From NCBI GenBank assembly GCA_005776395.1, contig SXPJ01000017.1, forward strand, positions 1 through 59,454: a stretch of DNA of 59,454 nt, given 5' to 3'. The translations under genes were made by a program, and so were the position numbers. This document shows, piece by piece, positions 41,001-48,783 of this stretch. Positions within the stretch are counted from its first letter, which is position 1. Every line of letters starts with the position of its first letter. The notes below the pieces were generated by a model. That model did no database searches. It saw only the letters and a list, made by a program, of their open reading frames with translations, and was not told where the DNA came from. This stretch comes from Bdellovibrionales bacterium. Lineage in GTDB: Bacteria > Bdellovibrionota > FAC87 > UBA2466.

Positions 41001-41375
41001 CTTTTCCATGGTCCCAACTTTCAGTTTTTAAGTGAGGTAGACTTTGATTCAAATGGCTTAGTACGAGCTACTTTAAATTTCCCCTGGAAAAGAGCCAAAA
41101 AAAGTTCCCCATGGTGGCCTGTAGTTTCCCTAATGGATGCTGGTCTTCAACTGTTAGGTCTTTGGGGGATTCATAAACATCTGTGGTATGGTCTGCCGGT
41201 AGGTTTTGCCTCGGCTAGCTTTTCAACTGATATCAATTTTGATGAACCCTTGGTGTGGGAGCTTCACCAACCTGAGATCTATGATGCTAACATGGTAGGC
41301 AATTTAACATTGAGAAATCTTCAAGGGATTTTTCAAGGCGAAATAAGAGTAGCTACATATCAAAAAATAAATTAG
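37998..41375 (+). CDS. Polyketide/PUFA synthase-like protein: AT-ACP-KR-DH
   Basis: A 1125-residue protein. The acyltransferase domain (about 30-330) has GHSFGEF with S122 and H223 (PQPFHSP). One acyl carrier (about 345-420) has phosphopantetheine Ser383 (DLGIDSIK). The ketoreductase (about 430-800) has IAIGGAKGI, S748/S749 and Y762 (GQSIYAAANA). A polyketide dehydratase double hot-dog (about 860-1120) has H883 (LQDHSIEEKKILP, the usual Gly replaced), HGPNFQ and D1047/Q1051 (LMDAGLQ). No thioesterase, methyltransferase or ER is present. The start is GTG, overlapping the KS gene by 4 bases. Its stop overlaps the convergent pilin-like gene by 4 bases. Confidence 0.88.
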   Translation: MNLLNSKTKGYFSQSLNASITPATSTTNTRVSFVYSGQGAMFPGMAKDFKNDPIFNLYFRTADRICERHRFPKPSLYAFTPELLIQEQQERVESIALFTFQIALTHRLIQVGFFPGATTGHSFGEFAAIVASGALSFEEGLEQVIFRESILPERNALGYMIAIAASESEVETFLRSNSYVLSNLNTSNQTVISVSWDQVPVIESILVERNIKFKRLQSPQPFHSPWLEEQANKMSDWAKSTILPTFLRRNFFSSVTKEWFPIGVDIKTKIEEALGRQLVAPVDFRVQIDSLAKEFTTFIELGPRPLLQSLIQSNLNNGSQKVLFALDIISPVELPTHSKKIVTNEVSQPILRIINSIIAKFTGYQLSEIKIEDRLQEDLGIDSIKTMEISLEILDQLKLPREALSKLQRVKTVGEVAYSVQQVKSCSASFAVRTSRSQFEVFQETYIPKNISPYFSEMIQSRDPLLIDIDFHLDLDPLFKLKPDSLCDILFRFSDNKKQSSFPPVFFEKFRQLCFERKINKNTRLALISIQSAHCLASPFLAFFKALKKERQIRFVTHIIFENGYISETEQIRLAHIEIEFGRATDVKYDSSCQRFEQTLERTEIGLGKKLSGGTLIAIGGAKGITFEILKHLAKSSKWNLYLMGRSPSSDPEVETNLRELNLISPEVVYHRGDALNKTDLESFFYVAEKNHGHIDLVIQSAGIEISRSFIERSTKDDSLEFQSKVNTTQNTIECIEKFQVPVSVLFSSVIARFGNLGQSIYAAANAWAEQLWRNSSKPSSRISIQWPPWDSVGMTKKHLVSDILKDTGLSLLSKDQAGAMFDRALSNPSNLVFSQDDKFLYQGPLNDLEPLAISLTGVFPLQSKLQIEFSLSLSHFPELQDHSIEEKKILPLALTACWFQKLGEIFLNDRCRLAQFRLFRRVELTDLPQALSFQVKLHDLQGSSIQIEIRHENSLIAEGVVEKFRKFDSLLETTPQPSLTRVPRPASLRLISSHFYNPKLLFHGPNFQFLSEVDFDSNGLVRATLNFPWKRAKKSSPWWPVVSLMDAGLQLLGLWGIHKHLWYGLPVGFASASFSTDINFDEPLVWELHQPEIYDANMVGNLTLRNLQGIFQGEIRVATYQKIN

Positions 41376-42112
41376 TTCTGAAAATACGGAGTATTCGTAT
41401 AAATAAATCCTTCATAAGTTAAATTAGCTTGCGTGTCTAAAGCACAAGTAGGATTCCAAGGAACATTCAAAGTGCTACTCACAGCTGCAATGTTAATAGG
41501 ATCATTCGGATCGGGGGGATTTCTTCCATCAACTGGGTCTGTACAAACAGCAAATGTTATTGTTATGTGATAACGTTCAGCAGCTATTTTTCTAATTGTC
41601 ACCTGTGGGTCACTTTCTGGTGTCAAAAAAGTTGTACCAAGATTTGCGTTCTTTCTGAAATAGAGAACTCTAAAAACACCTTTTGGGTAAGTTACCTGTT
41701 TAACTAGTACATTTGTGGTTGGGTAAAAGGTTTGGTAATTGCCCGGATGGGGCGTTTGGCAAGTTAAATTCGAGGGAACTAAATAAGCATCCAAAGTATT
41801 ACGATTACCATCATCAGGATCTATTGAGGCGCAACGCACTAAATTTCCAGCAATAATAGGTGGTTGAGGTGGGTTCTTTAAAGCTACCGCATCTGGGTGT
41901 TTAGTAGCTAGTAGAAGGTCGGTCAAAATTTTAGTTACCACTTGCTCCAAAATAAGATTGTGACGATTTTCCTGAGTAACTCGCCGTTGAATATTTTTTT
42001 GACTTACGACTCCGTTAAGTCCCCAACTCATGAGTGTTAGACTTGAGATAGATATAGCAAACGATAGTAAAATCATCGCAGCCCCTCTAGCTTTTAGAAC
42101 CTGTTTTTTCAT
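41372..42112 (-). CDS. PilX-like pilus assembly protein
   Basis: A 246-residue protein with a single N-terminal hydrophobic helix (ARGAAMILLSFAISISSLTLMSWG) resembling the PilX N-terminal region RGAAL..., followed by a periplasmic domain of unknown fold with five Cys. It lacks a standard G^FTLxE cleavage site, as PilX-type proteins can. It is divergent from the two prepilin genes at 42193-44078, which supports a role in the same pilus or secretion assembly. Function beyond that is not visible. Confidence 0.55.
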   Translation of the reverse strand: MKKQVLKARGAAMILLSFAISISSLTLMSWGLNGVVSQKNIQRRVTQENRHNLILEQVVTKILTDLLLATKHPDAVALKNPPQPPIIAGNLVRCASIDPDDGNRNTLDAYLVPSNLTCQTPHPGNYQTFYPTTNVLVKQVTYPKGVFRVLYFRKNANLGTTFLTPESDPQVTIRKIAAERYHITITFAVCTDPVDGRNPPDPNDPINIAAVSSTLNVPWNPTCALDTQANLTYEGFIYTNTPYFQN

Positions 42113-42192
42113 TTAACTAAGCTTAGTTTGATTTTGAGTTTCTTGATATATTATTATTATAATAGAATAATCTATTTTTACTTCCAAAATCT

Positions 42193-43404
42193 ATGACCTC
42201 TAAACTTAAGAACTCAGGCTTTACCCTTTTAGAAAATATGATAGCAATTACAGTGTTAGTCATAGGTATTACGGCTGCTTACCAGATTCGGATGCAGACT
42301 ATTACACAATTAAAATCCTCAATGATTAATACCGAAGCCTTAAGCGAACATCGAACCCTAAATACTCTTATTCAAAGCATACCACTTTCTGAAGCACAAT
42401 CGCTGCTACCTCAAGGCAATCCAATAGATTCTCGTTTTAACTGTCTTCCTCATCCCTGGGGACTGTTTCAAAGAAATGGAGATGGATTAGATCAATGCAG
42501 GCCCAACCCTGCAGTTACAACAGTATTTAATGCTAATGATTGGAATGCCTTATCAGAAGAATACTACTTATTTGCCCGAGGAATACAAAATGGCTCTAAT
42601 TTGAATTCAACTCTTGATTCAAACAATTTCAATCTTACTAAAAATAAATTGCAGAATTTAGGATGTCTTAATTGTCATGGGGGAGGGACAACTAATCCCA
42701 ACTTTAACAATTTTACTCAACTCACTGCTGCTAACCAATCCTTTGTCACTTTATTTGGTCTGGGTTCAGGATTGGGAAGACGACTTTTACGGCCAAATAT
42801 GAATTTTCCCAGTTTAAGGTCCAGCCCGAGTTTAAAATTTCTTAATCACAACGTACAGTTTCTTTCAAGTTTCCGAGGTATTAACAGCAATACTCCAACT
42901 CCAAATGCTTTAGAATGGAATTGCGCAGTAGGGCCAACTCCCTTTCAAAGAATAGTCAATGGTCACACATTCAATCCCCCCTGTTATGGAGGAATTTTAG
43001 GGGGCATAGAACATAGATGTGAACGTACTGTAAACAAGAAAAAGAAAATAAACGTCAGAGGTTGTAACTGGAAAACATATTATGGATGTGTTTACTCACC
43101 TTCATCGTTTGATTTTTGCACTAAAGGAGTTGTCAGACCTGGATCCCAAGTTTTTCCAGCTAGCCCTGGCTCGATACAACAATCAAGGTGCCAAACTCGA
43201 TATCCACCTGCTACATGGGTTGTTTCAACTTCTACAGGTGCTAGAACCTATCTTAAAGCTTACCGATATTGGGAATGCTGGGATCCAAATACTTATATGG
43301 CCGACGAAAAACGCTGGGATGTTTCTTATCAGATTACAACAACTTGGGCAAATGACTTGGATGAAATTATTAGAAATATTGTCACCACAGGAGCTCTTAA
43401 ATGA
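42193..43404 (+). CDS. Prepilin-class (type IV pilin/pseudopilin) protein with CxxCH motif
   Basis: A 403-residue protein. The prepilin cleavage motif KNSG^FTLLENMIAI is at 6-19 (Glu at +5), followed by a hydrophobic helix. It is unusually long for a pilin. Residues 158-162 (GCLNCHGGG) form a canonical c-type haem CxxCH motif, with a Met (RPNMNF, about 203) as a possible axial ligand. Many other Cys lie in the C-terminal half (CERTVNKKKKINVRGC, YGCVY). It could be a minor pilin such as PilV with an added cytochrome-like domain, or the motif could be structural Cys. The stop overlaps the next pilin gene by 4 bases. Confidence 0.75.
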   Translation: MTSKLKNSGFTLLENMIAITVLVIGITAAYQIRMQTITQLKSSMINTEALSEHRTLNTLIQSIPLSEAQSLLPQGNPIDSRFNCLPHPWGLFQRNGDGLDQCRPNPAVTTVFNANDWNALSEEYYLFARGIQNGSNLNSTLDSNNFNLTKNKLQNLGCLNCHGGGTTNPNFNNFTQLTAANQSFVTLFGLGSGLGRRLLRPNMNFPSLRSSPSLKFLNHNVQFLSSFRGINSNTPTPNALEWNCAVGPTPFQRIVNGHTFNPPCYGGILGGIEHRCERTVNKKKKINVRGCNWKTYYGCVYSPSSFDFCTKGVVRPGSQVFPASPGSIQQSRCQTRYPPATWVVSTSTGARTYLKAYRYWECWDPNTYMADEKRWDVSYQITTTWANDLDEIIRNIVTTGALK

Positions 43405-44078
43405 AATTGTTTTATAGAGGAGTAACTTTAATTGAGCTAGTTACAGCTATGGTGATTGCCTCTACTGTTCTTTTGTTTTTATCAAATACTCTAACTGGAC
43501 AACTTGGCATTCGAGAAGTCTGGTCTGATGTGAAACTGAGTGAAGCTGGGGGCACCACATGGGAACTCAATAAGTTAATTAAAAATTTTTTTAGTCGAGC
43601 AACAGATTTTAATCTAACGCAAAATGGTTCTGACATCGCTGTGGTTTTGAGAAGTGACCTACGCCCATGTAATACGTTTAACCCAGAAACTAGCTCAACA
43701 AACCTATCAAGAATCAGCTTTTTATGTTGTGCTCCAAATGTTTCAATGACGGCAATCCTCCCAGGTGGGGGTAATGTTAATTTAACTTCTGCTTGTAGGG
43801 AAAACTGGGGATTGACTTTGAACGAGTGGAACTCAAGTAATAATTTAGTCACTTCGCGATGTTTTCAAAATATCACCGCTTTGAATGTTTTCAGTCTAGG
43901 CCCGCAGCCTTTATTTAACAATCTCAATGCTATTAATTTTGATCTCACTGCTGAAACCCATTTCATCAACGGCCAGCCCTCTGGTCGAAAGAGACTTTTT
44001 TCCAATTTTGCTGTCTCTGTTGGCAATTCACCTAATTCTCCCATAGTCACTTGCTCAAGACTTGGACAGTTCAACTAA
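43401..44078 (+). CDS. Prepilin-class minor pilin (PilW-like)
   Basis: A 225-residue protein with a prepilin site RG^VTLIELVTAMVIAS (cleavage after G7, Glu at +5 = E12), then a hydrophobic helix. The C-terminal domain has four or five Cys (LRPCNTFN, FLCCAPN, TSRCFQN). It starts in a 4-base overlap with the CxxCH pilin gene, so the two are coupled and probably belong to one minor-pilin tip complex. The exact minor-pilin class is uncertain. Confidence 0.75.
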   Translation: MKLFYRGVTLIELVTAMVIASTVLLFLSNTLTGQLGIREVWSDVKLSEAGGTTWELNKLIKNFFSRATDFNLTQNGSDIAVVLRSDLRPCNTFNPETSSTNLSRISFLCCAPNVSMTAILPGGGNVNLTSACRENWGLTLNEWNSSNNLVTSRCFQNITALNVFSLGPQPLFNNLNAINFDLTAETHFINGQPSGRKRLFSNFAVSVGNSPNSPIVTCSRLGQFN

Positions 44079-44088
44079 TGAGTTCTCC

Positions 44089-44347
44089 TTGATGGTGGCT
44101 CTACTGACTCTAGTGCAGAATTAGCAGTTGCAGTTATTCATAACATGAAAATAATTGAAGATCTTATGCGAGAAAAGAATCTTTTGAATCAGGAGGGGAT
44201 TGACTTGCTTGCTTTTAACTATTTTTGCTCGGGGCGCAATTTATCCCTTATGTTATTTATAGGCTAATGGGTTATAAAGCCTTATTTATCATTGGAAAAG
44301 CTTATCGATGGCTCCGAGGATGGGTAATGAATCTCATGATAAAGTAG
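44089..44347 (+). pseudogene. Internally deleted duplicate of the GT2 gene at 44492
   Basis: Three segments match the downstream glycosyltransferase gene nearly base for base: 44097-44126 matches 44624-44653 exactly, 44118 onward matches from 45185, and 44240 onward matches from 45401. The junctions fall on the shared words GAATTAGCA and TTTATC, which in the parent flank 540 and 94 bases. So it is a tandem copy that lost two internal pieces by recombination between short repeats. It has no usable reading frame or start. Confidence 0.85.
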
Positions 44348-44491
44348 AGCCAAGGGACATATAACACTGAGAAGGTGTTTTATGGGGCAAGTTATTTTAA
44401 CGGTTTTAAAGTTCGATTAACGCATTAAGAAAGAGTCTTTTGAGAATGTGAAACCATAGAATTTTTTGAACTCTACTGTTATATTTTATGA

Positions 44492-45514
44492 ATGGCGCAA
44501 CTTCCTAAGATCAGCATCGTAGTCTCGACCTATAATGGCAGGCGGTGGCTTCCTGAAACCTTACAAAGTCTTTTAAATCAATCTTACCCTGCAGAGAAAA
44601 TGGAGATTGTAGTCATTGATGATGGCTCTACTGACTCTAGTGCAGAATTAGCAAAATCGATATTAGAAAAAGGGCAAGTTAGCTACTTAGTTAAATCGAC
44701 ATCCAATCAGAGAATTAATCGAGCTAATAATGTAGGTTGGAAAGCTGCCTCTGGGGATTGGGTTCTGTTTTTGGGGCATGATGATCTCTTAGCTCCAGAG
44801 AAACTGCAGCTCTCATTTAATTCAGGAGTCTTCTATGGCCCTGAGACGGCAGCCGTTTATTCAGATTGGCAAAGGTACTCGTTCATTTCGGGAAGATGGG
44901 ATAGATCGGGACGGGTTATACGGGCTGAACTTCCAAATCTCGCTCCCTATCCAATGATTAGGGGGCTATTTAAGGGAATCTATATTCACGGAAGTGCTAT
45001 TTTTTTTTGTAGGAGCCGGCTTGATAAAATTGGGGGCTTTGACGAGTTAATTAATTCCGCTGAGGATGCAAATATTCAGATTCGAATTGATATGGCTGGA
45101 GGAGTGTTTCGGTATGTTCCTTCAGCTTTTCCACTCTCATTTTGGAGAAATACCCCAGGGTCATGGTCTAAAGTGGGTCGATATGAATTAGCAGTTGGAG
45201 TTATTCATAACATGAAAATAATTGAAGGCCTTATGCGAGAAAAGAATCTTTTGAATCAGGAAGGGATTGACTGGCTTGCCTCTCAATATTTTTCCTTGGG
45301 GCGCAATTTATCTCTTGGAGATTGGAATGAATTTTTAGAGTTAGCTAATCATCTTAATAAACTAAAGCCCAATTATATACCTCCTAGGGCCTCAATAGCT
45401 TTTATCCCTTATGTTATTTATAGGTTAATGGGTTACAAAGCTTTATTTGTCATCGGAGTAACTTATCGATGGCTCCGAGGATGGATAATGAATCTCATGA
45501 TGAGGAGAGCGTAG
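44492..45514 (+). CDS. GT2-family glycosyltransferase
   Basis: A 340-residue GT-A enzyme. ISIVVSTYNGRRWLPETLQSLL and VVIDDGSTDSS bind the nucleotide sugar, FLGHDDLLAPEKL gives the DxD-type metal site, and IHGSAIFFCRSRLDKIGGFDE is the acceptor-side motif. The C-terminal helix (RLMGYKALFVIGVTYRWLRGW) could associate with membrane. It is likely to add a sugar to a surface polysaccharide. The start ATG 44492 has no clear SD. It ends in a TAGTG overlap with a broken GT4 gene. A decayed duplicate lies just upstream. Confidence 0.85.
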   Translation: MAQLPKISIVVSTYNGRRWLPETLQSLLNQSYPAEKMEIVVIDDGSTDSSAELAKSILEKGQVSYLVKSTSNQRINRANNVGWKAASGDWVLFLGHDDLLAPEKLQLSFNSGVFYGPETAAVYSDWQRYSFISGRWDRSGRVIRAELPNLAPYPMIRGLFKGIYIHGSAIFFCRSRLDKIGGFDELINSAEDANIQIRIDMAGGVFRYVPSAFPLSFWRNTPGSWSKVGRYELAVGVIHNMKIIEGLMREKNLLNQEGIDWLASQYFSLGRNLSLGDWNEFLELANHLNKLKPNYIPPRASIAFIPYVIYRLMGYKALFVIGVTYRWLRGWIMNLMMRRA

Positions 45515-46592
45515 TGCAATTCGGTTTATACTTCCCTGCGCTAGCAAACACCCCATTGGTGGATTTAGAGTGGTCTATGAACACGCTAACTTTTTAGTTC
45601 GAAGAGGGCACGAAGTATCTATTCTTCATCCGGCAGGAATAAAAACAGATTCTTTAAGAGATGAGATTAGGTTTTTTAAGCACTTTCTGTACCGGTCACT
45701 TTTCAAAACAAATCGATCGGTCCCCTGGTTCAAGTTAGATCCGAGGGTTGAATTATTAACGGCTCATTCCCTAAAATGAGCACCCAAATTTGAGGCCGAA
45801 GCAGTAATAGCGACTGCTTGGCAAACAGCAAATTATGTGGCAAGCCTTCCCCCTTCAATCGGAAAAAAATTCTATTTGATCCAAGGATATGAGATCTGGG
45901 ATGGACCAGAAATGGAAGTTATTCAGACATGGAAACTTCCACTCAATAAGATTGTTATATCTAAATGGCTTTGGAACATTGCAAATGAAATGAAAGAAAC
46001 TGCAGCGCTAATTCCTTTTGGATTAAACCAGGATGAATTTGGTATAGACCAATTGCCTGTAAATCGTCAGATTTCAGTTGTTGGAATGCTCTATCACTGT
46101 ATGGAAGTCAAAGGAACCGAAGATGGATTAAGAGCTCTCTACTATGTCAAAGAGCAAAAGCCTGAGTTGCAGGTGCGTTTATTTGGTGTATTTGCTCCTC
46201 CCAAACTTCCGTCTTGGATTAGCTATGATCAACTTCCAAGCAGAAAACGGCTAAGGGAGCTATATAATGAGTGTCAAATTTTTTTAGCCCCCAGTCATTC
46301 AGAAGGTTTATCATTTACCACTCTAGAAAGTATGTTATGTGGGGCCTCTCTCGTAGCAACCAATATTGGCGGCCATATTGATTATGCTCTCGATCGAAAG
46401 ACCGCATTATTAGCTCCACCCAAGAACCCAATCGCTCTTAGTGAATGCGTTATTCAGTTATTAAATCAACCAGAACTCAGATTGAAACTCGCATCAGAAG
46501 GGGAAAAAATAGCTGCAGAATTTACCTTGGAATCGGCAGGACTTAAACTAGAACAGTTGCTTTTAAAAAGTATTACCAGTAATGGCCCTTAG
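45514..46592 (+). pseudogene. GT4-family glycosyltransferase gene with frameshift and internal stop
   Basis: Pieces read as one GT4 enzyme. GTG 45514 gives FGLYFPALANTP in one frame. IGGFRVVYEHANFLVRRGHEV then continues in another frame after about 45555, and the C-terminal half (HSEGLSFTTLESMLCGASLVATNIGG, the E-x7-E motif) is intact. A TGA at 45777-45779 interrupts the second frame in place. One frameshift plus one nonsense codon mean no full enzyme is made unless recoded; the separate fragments of 69 and 251 codons would be incomplete. Confidence 0.8.
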
Positions 46593-47904
46593 GTACAGAT
46601 CCAGGAATGAAAATCTCTGCAGAGAGGGCGTCTGGTGTAGTGTATTCGGTTAAGATCCTCTGTTTCTGTTTAGTATGAAAAAGGCCAGTCGTAGATGTAT
46701 CATTCGAAAAGTGAGTTAAAGTTCCCATGAGTTCAATGAGTGAGAGAGTCCATGAAAAGGGCTCTACCGATTCCCCGATCTCGCCTTGGTGAACCAGATT
46801 AACTTGTGAAAAATAGATTGTGGCCCTACTGCTTAAGAGATCGAGTTCTTTGATCTCAATCTCTTCCACCCAAAGCCCTTCGGCCATTTGAGACAGAACG
46901 GAATTCACTCTAGAACTACTTTCCATTAAAGGATGCCAAAAACTAATCGTAGAGGGGGCTTCGAAAGATTCTCTTCGAGAGTGCCCTGTCGGAGCTACTG
47001 AGAGCTCCTTTGCAACGATTTGATCTGTAGCAAGTCCTTTGGGTTTTTTGCCATCGAATATAATCATGGGTTTTCGTGTTGAGCCTTCGTGATCAATGCT
47101 CTCTTTTGAAAGAGGCTCTTTTTCTCTAAGTGAGAAATTGAAATTTAAGGGTAGTTTTAATTGGGGGAGATAGGAAAAGTCTTTTAAGACTAAATCCCCT
47201 TCAAATCCTCGAATGAAACAATCCACAAGTTTTGCAATCGATCTCGAAGACCAACCTACAGGTAGAGGTCCTTGTGGCGCAGGCCATTGATCTGTAGAGC
47301 CTAATTTAATTCGGCGTTGAATTTGAGGGAGAATATTATGAAGTTCATTCCATAACTCCTCAAGATTTCCCTTTGAAAAATGGTAAGAGAAATTTAAGGG
47401 CTTGCCTTTATAAGAAGATTCGATCTCTAGCTTAATTTCTCCCTGTTCAATCTCTCCTGATCTGATTTCGTTCGGATCGTTCGATGACTGATATTTTCGC
47501 CTCTTCTCTTGAAACCAAAATGAAACGGGTTTGGTGAGAGAATTTTCTAAGTTAATTTTCCGAATTAAAAGATTAAGATTCTGAAGTTTCTTTCCTAGCA
47601 GAGGTAGCTTTGGAGTAGAGGTTTTATGAACTAGATCTGTTTTTTCAAGGGGTACAGCAAAGCCAAGAAGCTTAAGAATGGCCTCCGTTGAAAACTGATA
47701 GGTGCGAAAAGTATAGAGAGTTTCTGAATTCTCTTTTTTTAACTCAATTGAAATCCCGCCCGACTCAAAGTGTCGAGTCCTGTTTTCTTTGTCGCATAGT
47801 TCGAATTCGGTTGTTGCAGTGTGTTCTGCATAAAGGTGGCACGTTGAATAGCCCGCTTCTCTTGCCAGTGAATATATTAAGTGGAGATCTAGTTTTTCTA
47901 GCAT
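46573..47904 (-). CDS. TldE/PmbA-like protein
   Basis: A 443-residue protein. The C-terminal half matches the TldD/PmbA layout: IDHEGSTRKPMIIFDGKKPKG, TGHSRRESFEAPSTISF, then EGLWVEEIEIKELDLLSSRATIYFSQVNLVHQGEIG and the final WTLSLIELMGTLTHFSND. No HExxxH metal motif is visible, as in the TldE/PmbA partner subunit. TldD-TldE pairs are proteases that cut modified peptides. No tldD is in this window. Overall similarity is weak, so this is a diverged member. It overlaps the GT4 pseudogene end by 20 bases. Confidence 0.5.
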   Translation of the reverse strand: MLEKLDLHLIYSLAREAGYSTCHLYAEHTATTEFELCDKENRTRHFESGGISIELKKENSETLYTFRTYQFSTEAILKLLGFAVPLEKTDLVHKTSTPKLPLLGKKLQNLNLLIRKINLENSLTKPVSFWFQEKRRKYQSSNDPNEIRSGEIEQGEIKLEIESSYKGKPLNFSYHFSKGNLEELWNELHNILPQIQRRIKLGSTDQWPAPQGPLPVGWSSRSIAKLVDCFIRGFEGDLVLKDFSYLPQLKLPLNFNFSLREKEPLSKESIDHEGSTRKPMIIFDGKKPKGLATDQIVAKELSVAPTGHSRRESFEAPSTISFWHPLMESSSRVNSVLSQMAEGLWVEEIEIKELDLLSSRATIYFSQVNLVHQGEIGESVEPFSWTLSLIELMGTLTHFSNDTSTTGLFHTKQKQRILTEYTTPDALSAEIFIPGSVPKGHYW

Positions 47905-47976
47905 CCTTTACCCAAAAGAGTTTAATTTGTAAGAGAAAGTGTTTAAGAATCTGAAAAAATTCGAGATAATAATAAC

Positions 47977-48756
47977 ATGAAATCTACATTACCTAAAAGT
48001 CTTGTGGTGATTTGTTTATTGGGCTTAGCGCGCTGTGCCTCAGTTCCGAAATCGAAGAGCGCTATTTTAAGTCCACTCGAAGATCGGCTAATGGCCTTAG
48101 AGATGGATTTAAAAGAACAATCCAAGGAGATTACAAGACTTAACGCTCTCATTAATCAGTTAAATGTAAAATCATCTACAGAAACGGCTCCATTGACTGA
48201 AGGAGCTTTGATCCAAAAACCTCCAATTAAATCCAATTCAACGAAAGTAGTAATGCCTCGGTCCCTATCTGTGATTAAGATTCAACCTAAGCAAAGTGAA
48301 GAATCTGTGGCAGTTTCCCCTCTCATGGAAGATGTCGAGACCATTGCTGACTCATCTCAAGATTCCATGCATTCCTACTACAGAGGGGTACAGCTTTATA
48401 ATGATAAGCACTATGAAGAGGCTATAGATTTCTTTAAGTCCTTTGTAACTGAAAATCCAAACCATGTTTATGCGGATCGGGCTCAATTTTTAATGGCTGA
48501 CAGCCATTTTAAAAATAAAGATTATAGCATGGTGATTGTGGCAACCCATTTATTGGAGAGTAAATATCCCTACAGTTTAAAGCTACCTGAAGCTGCCTAT
48601 CAAAGAGGTATTGCTTTTATTGAGATGAACCAAATCGCACAGGCGAAGTTAACTTTAAGTAATTTGATAAAAAATTTCCCCAAAGATCCAATAGTCGGTG
48701 CTGCCCGTAAAAAGTGGGTAGAACTTAGTAAAGATTCTTCCACCCGTGTTCAGTAG
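47977..48756 (+). CDS. CpoB/YbgF-like periplasmic TPR lipoprotein
   Basis: A 259-residue protein. The lipobox is LLGLARC (Cys20). A short coiled coil (about 35-62, EDRLMALEMDLKEQSKEITRLNALINQ) precedes a linker and a TPR-like C-terminus (SYYRGVQLYNDKHYEEAIDFFKSFVTENP, then two further helical pairs). The coiled coil plus TPR pattern matches CpoB, which coordinates outer-membrane constriction with PBP1B via Tol-Pal. No tol genes are adjacent, so it may be a paralogue. It is followed 27 bases later by a LysM gene. Confidence 0.7.
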   Translation: MKSTLPKSLVVICLLGLARCASVPKSKSAILSPLEDRLMALEMDLKEQSKEITRLNALINQLNVKSSTETAPLTEGALIQKPPIKSNSTKVVMPRSLSVIKIQPKQSEESVAVSPLMEDVETIADSSQDSMHSYYRGVQLYNDKHYEEAIDFFKSFVTENPNHVYADRAQFLMADSHFKNKDYSMVIVATHLLESKYPYSLKLPEAAYQRGIAFIEMNQIAQAKLTLSNLIKNFPKDPIVGAARKKWVELSKDSSTRVQ

Positions 48757-48783
48757 ATTCTGAAATTTTTTCAGGAGTCAAAT

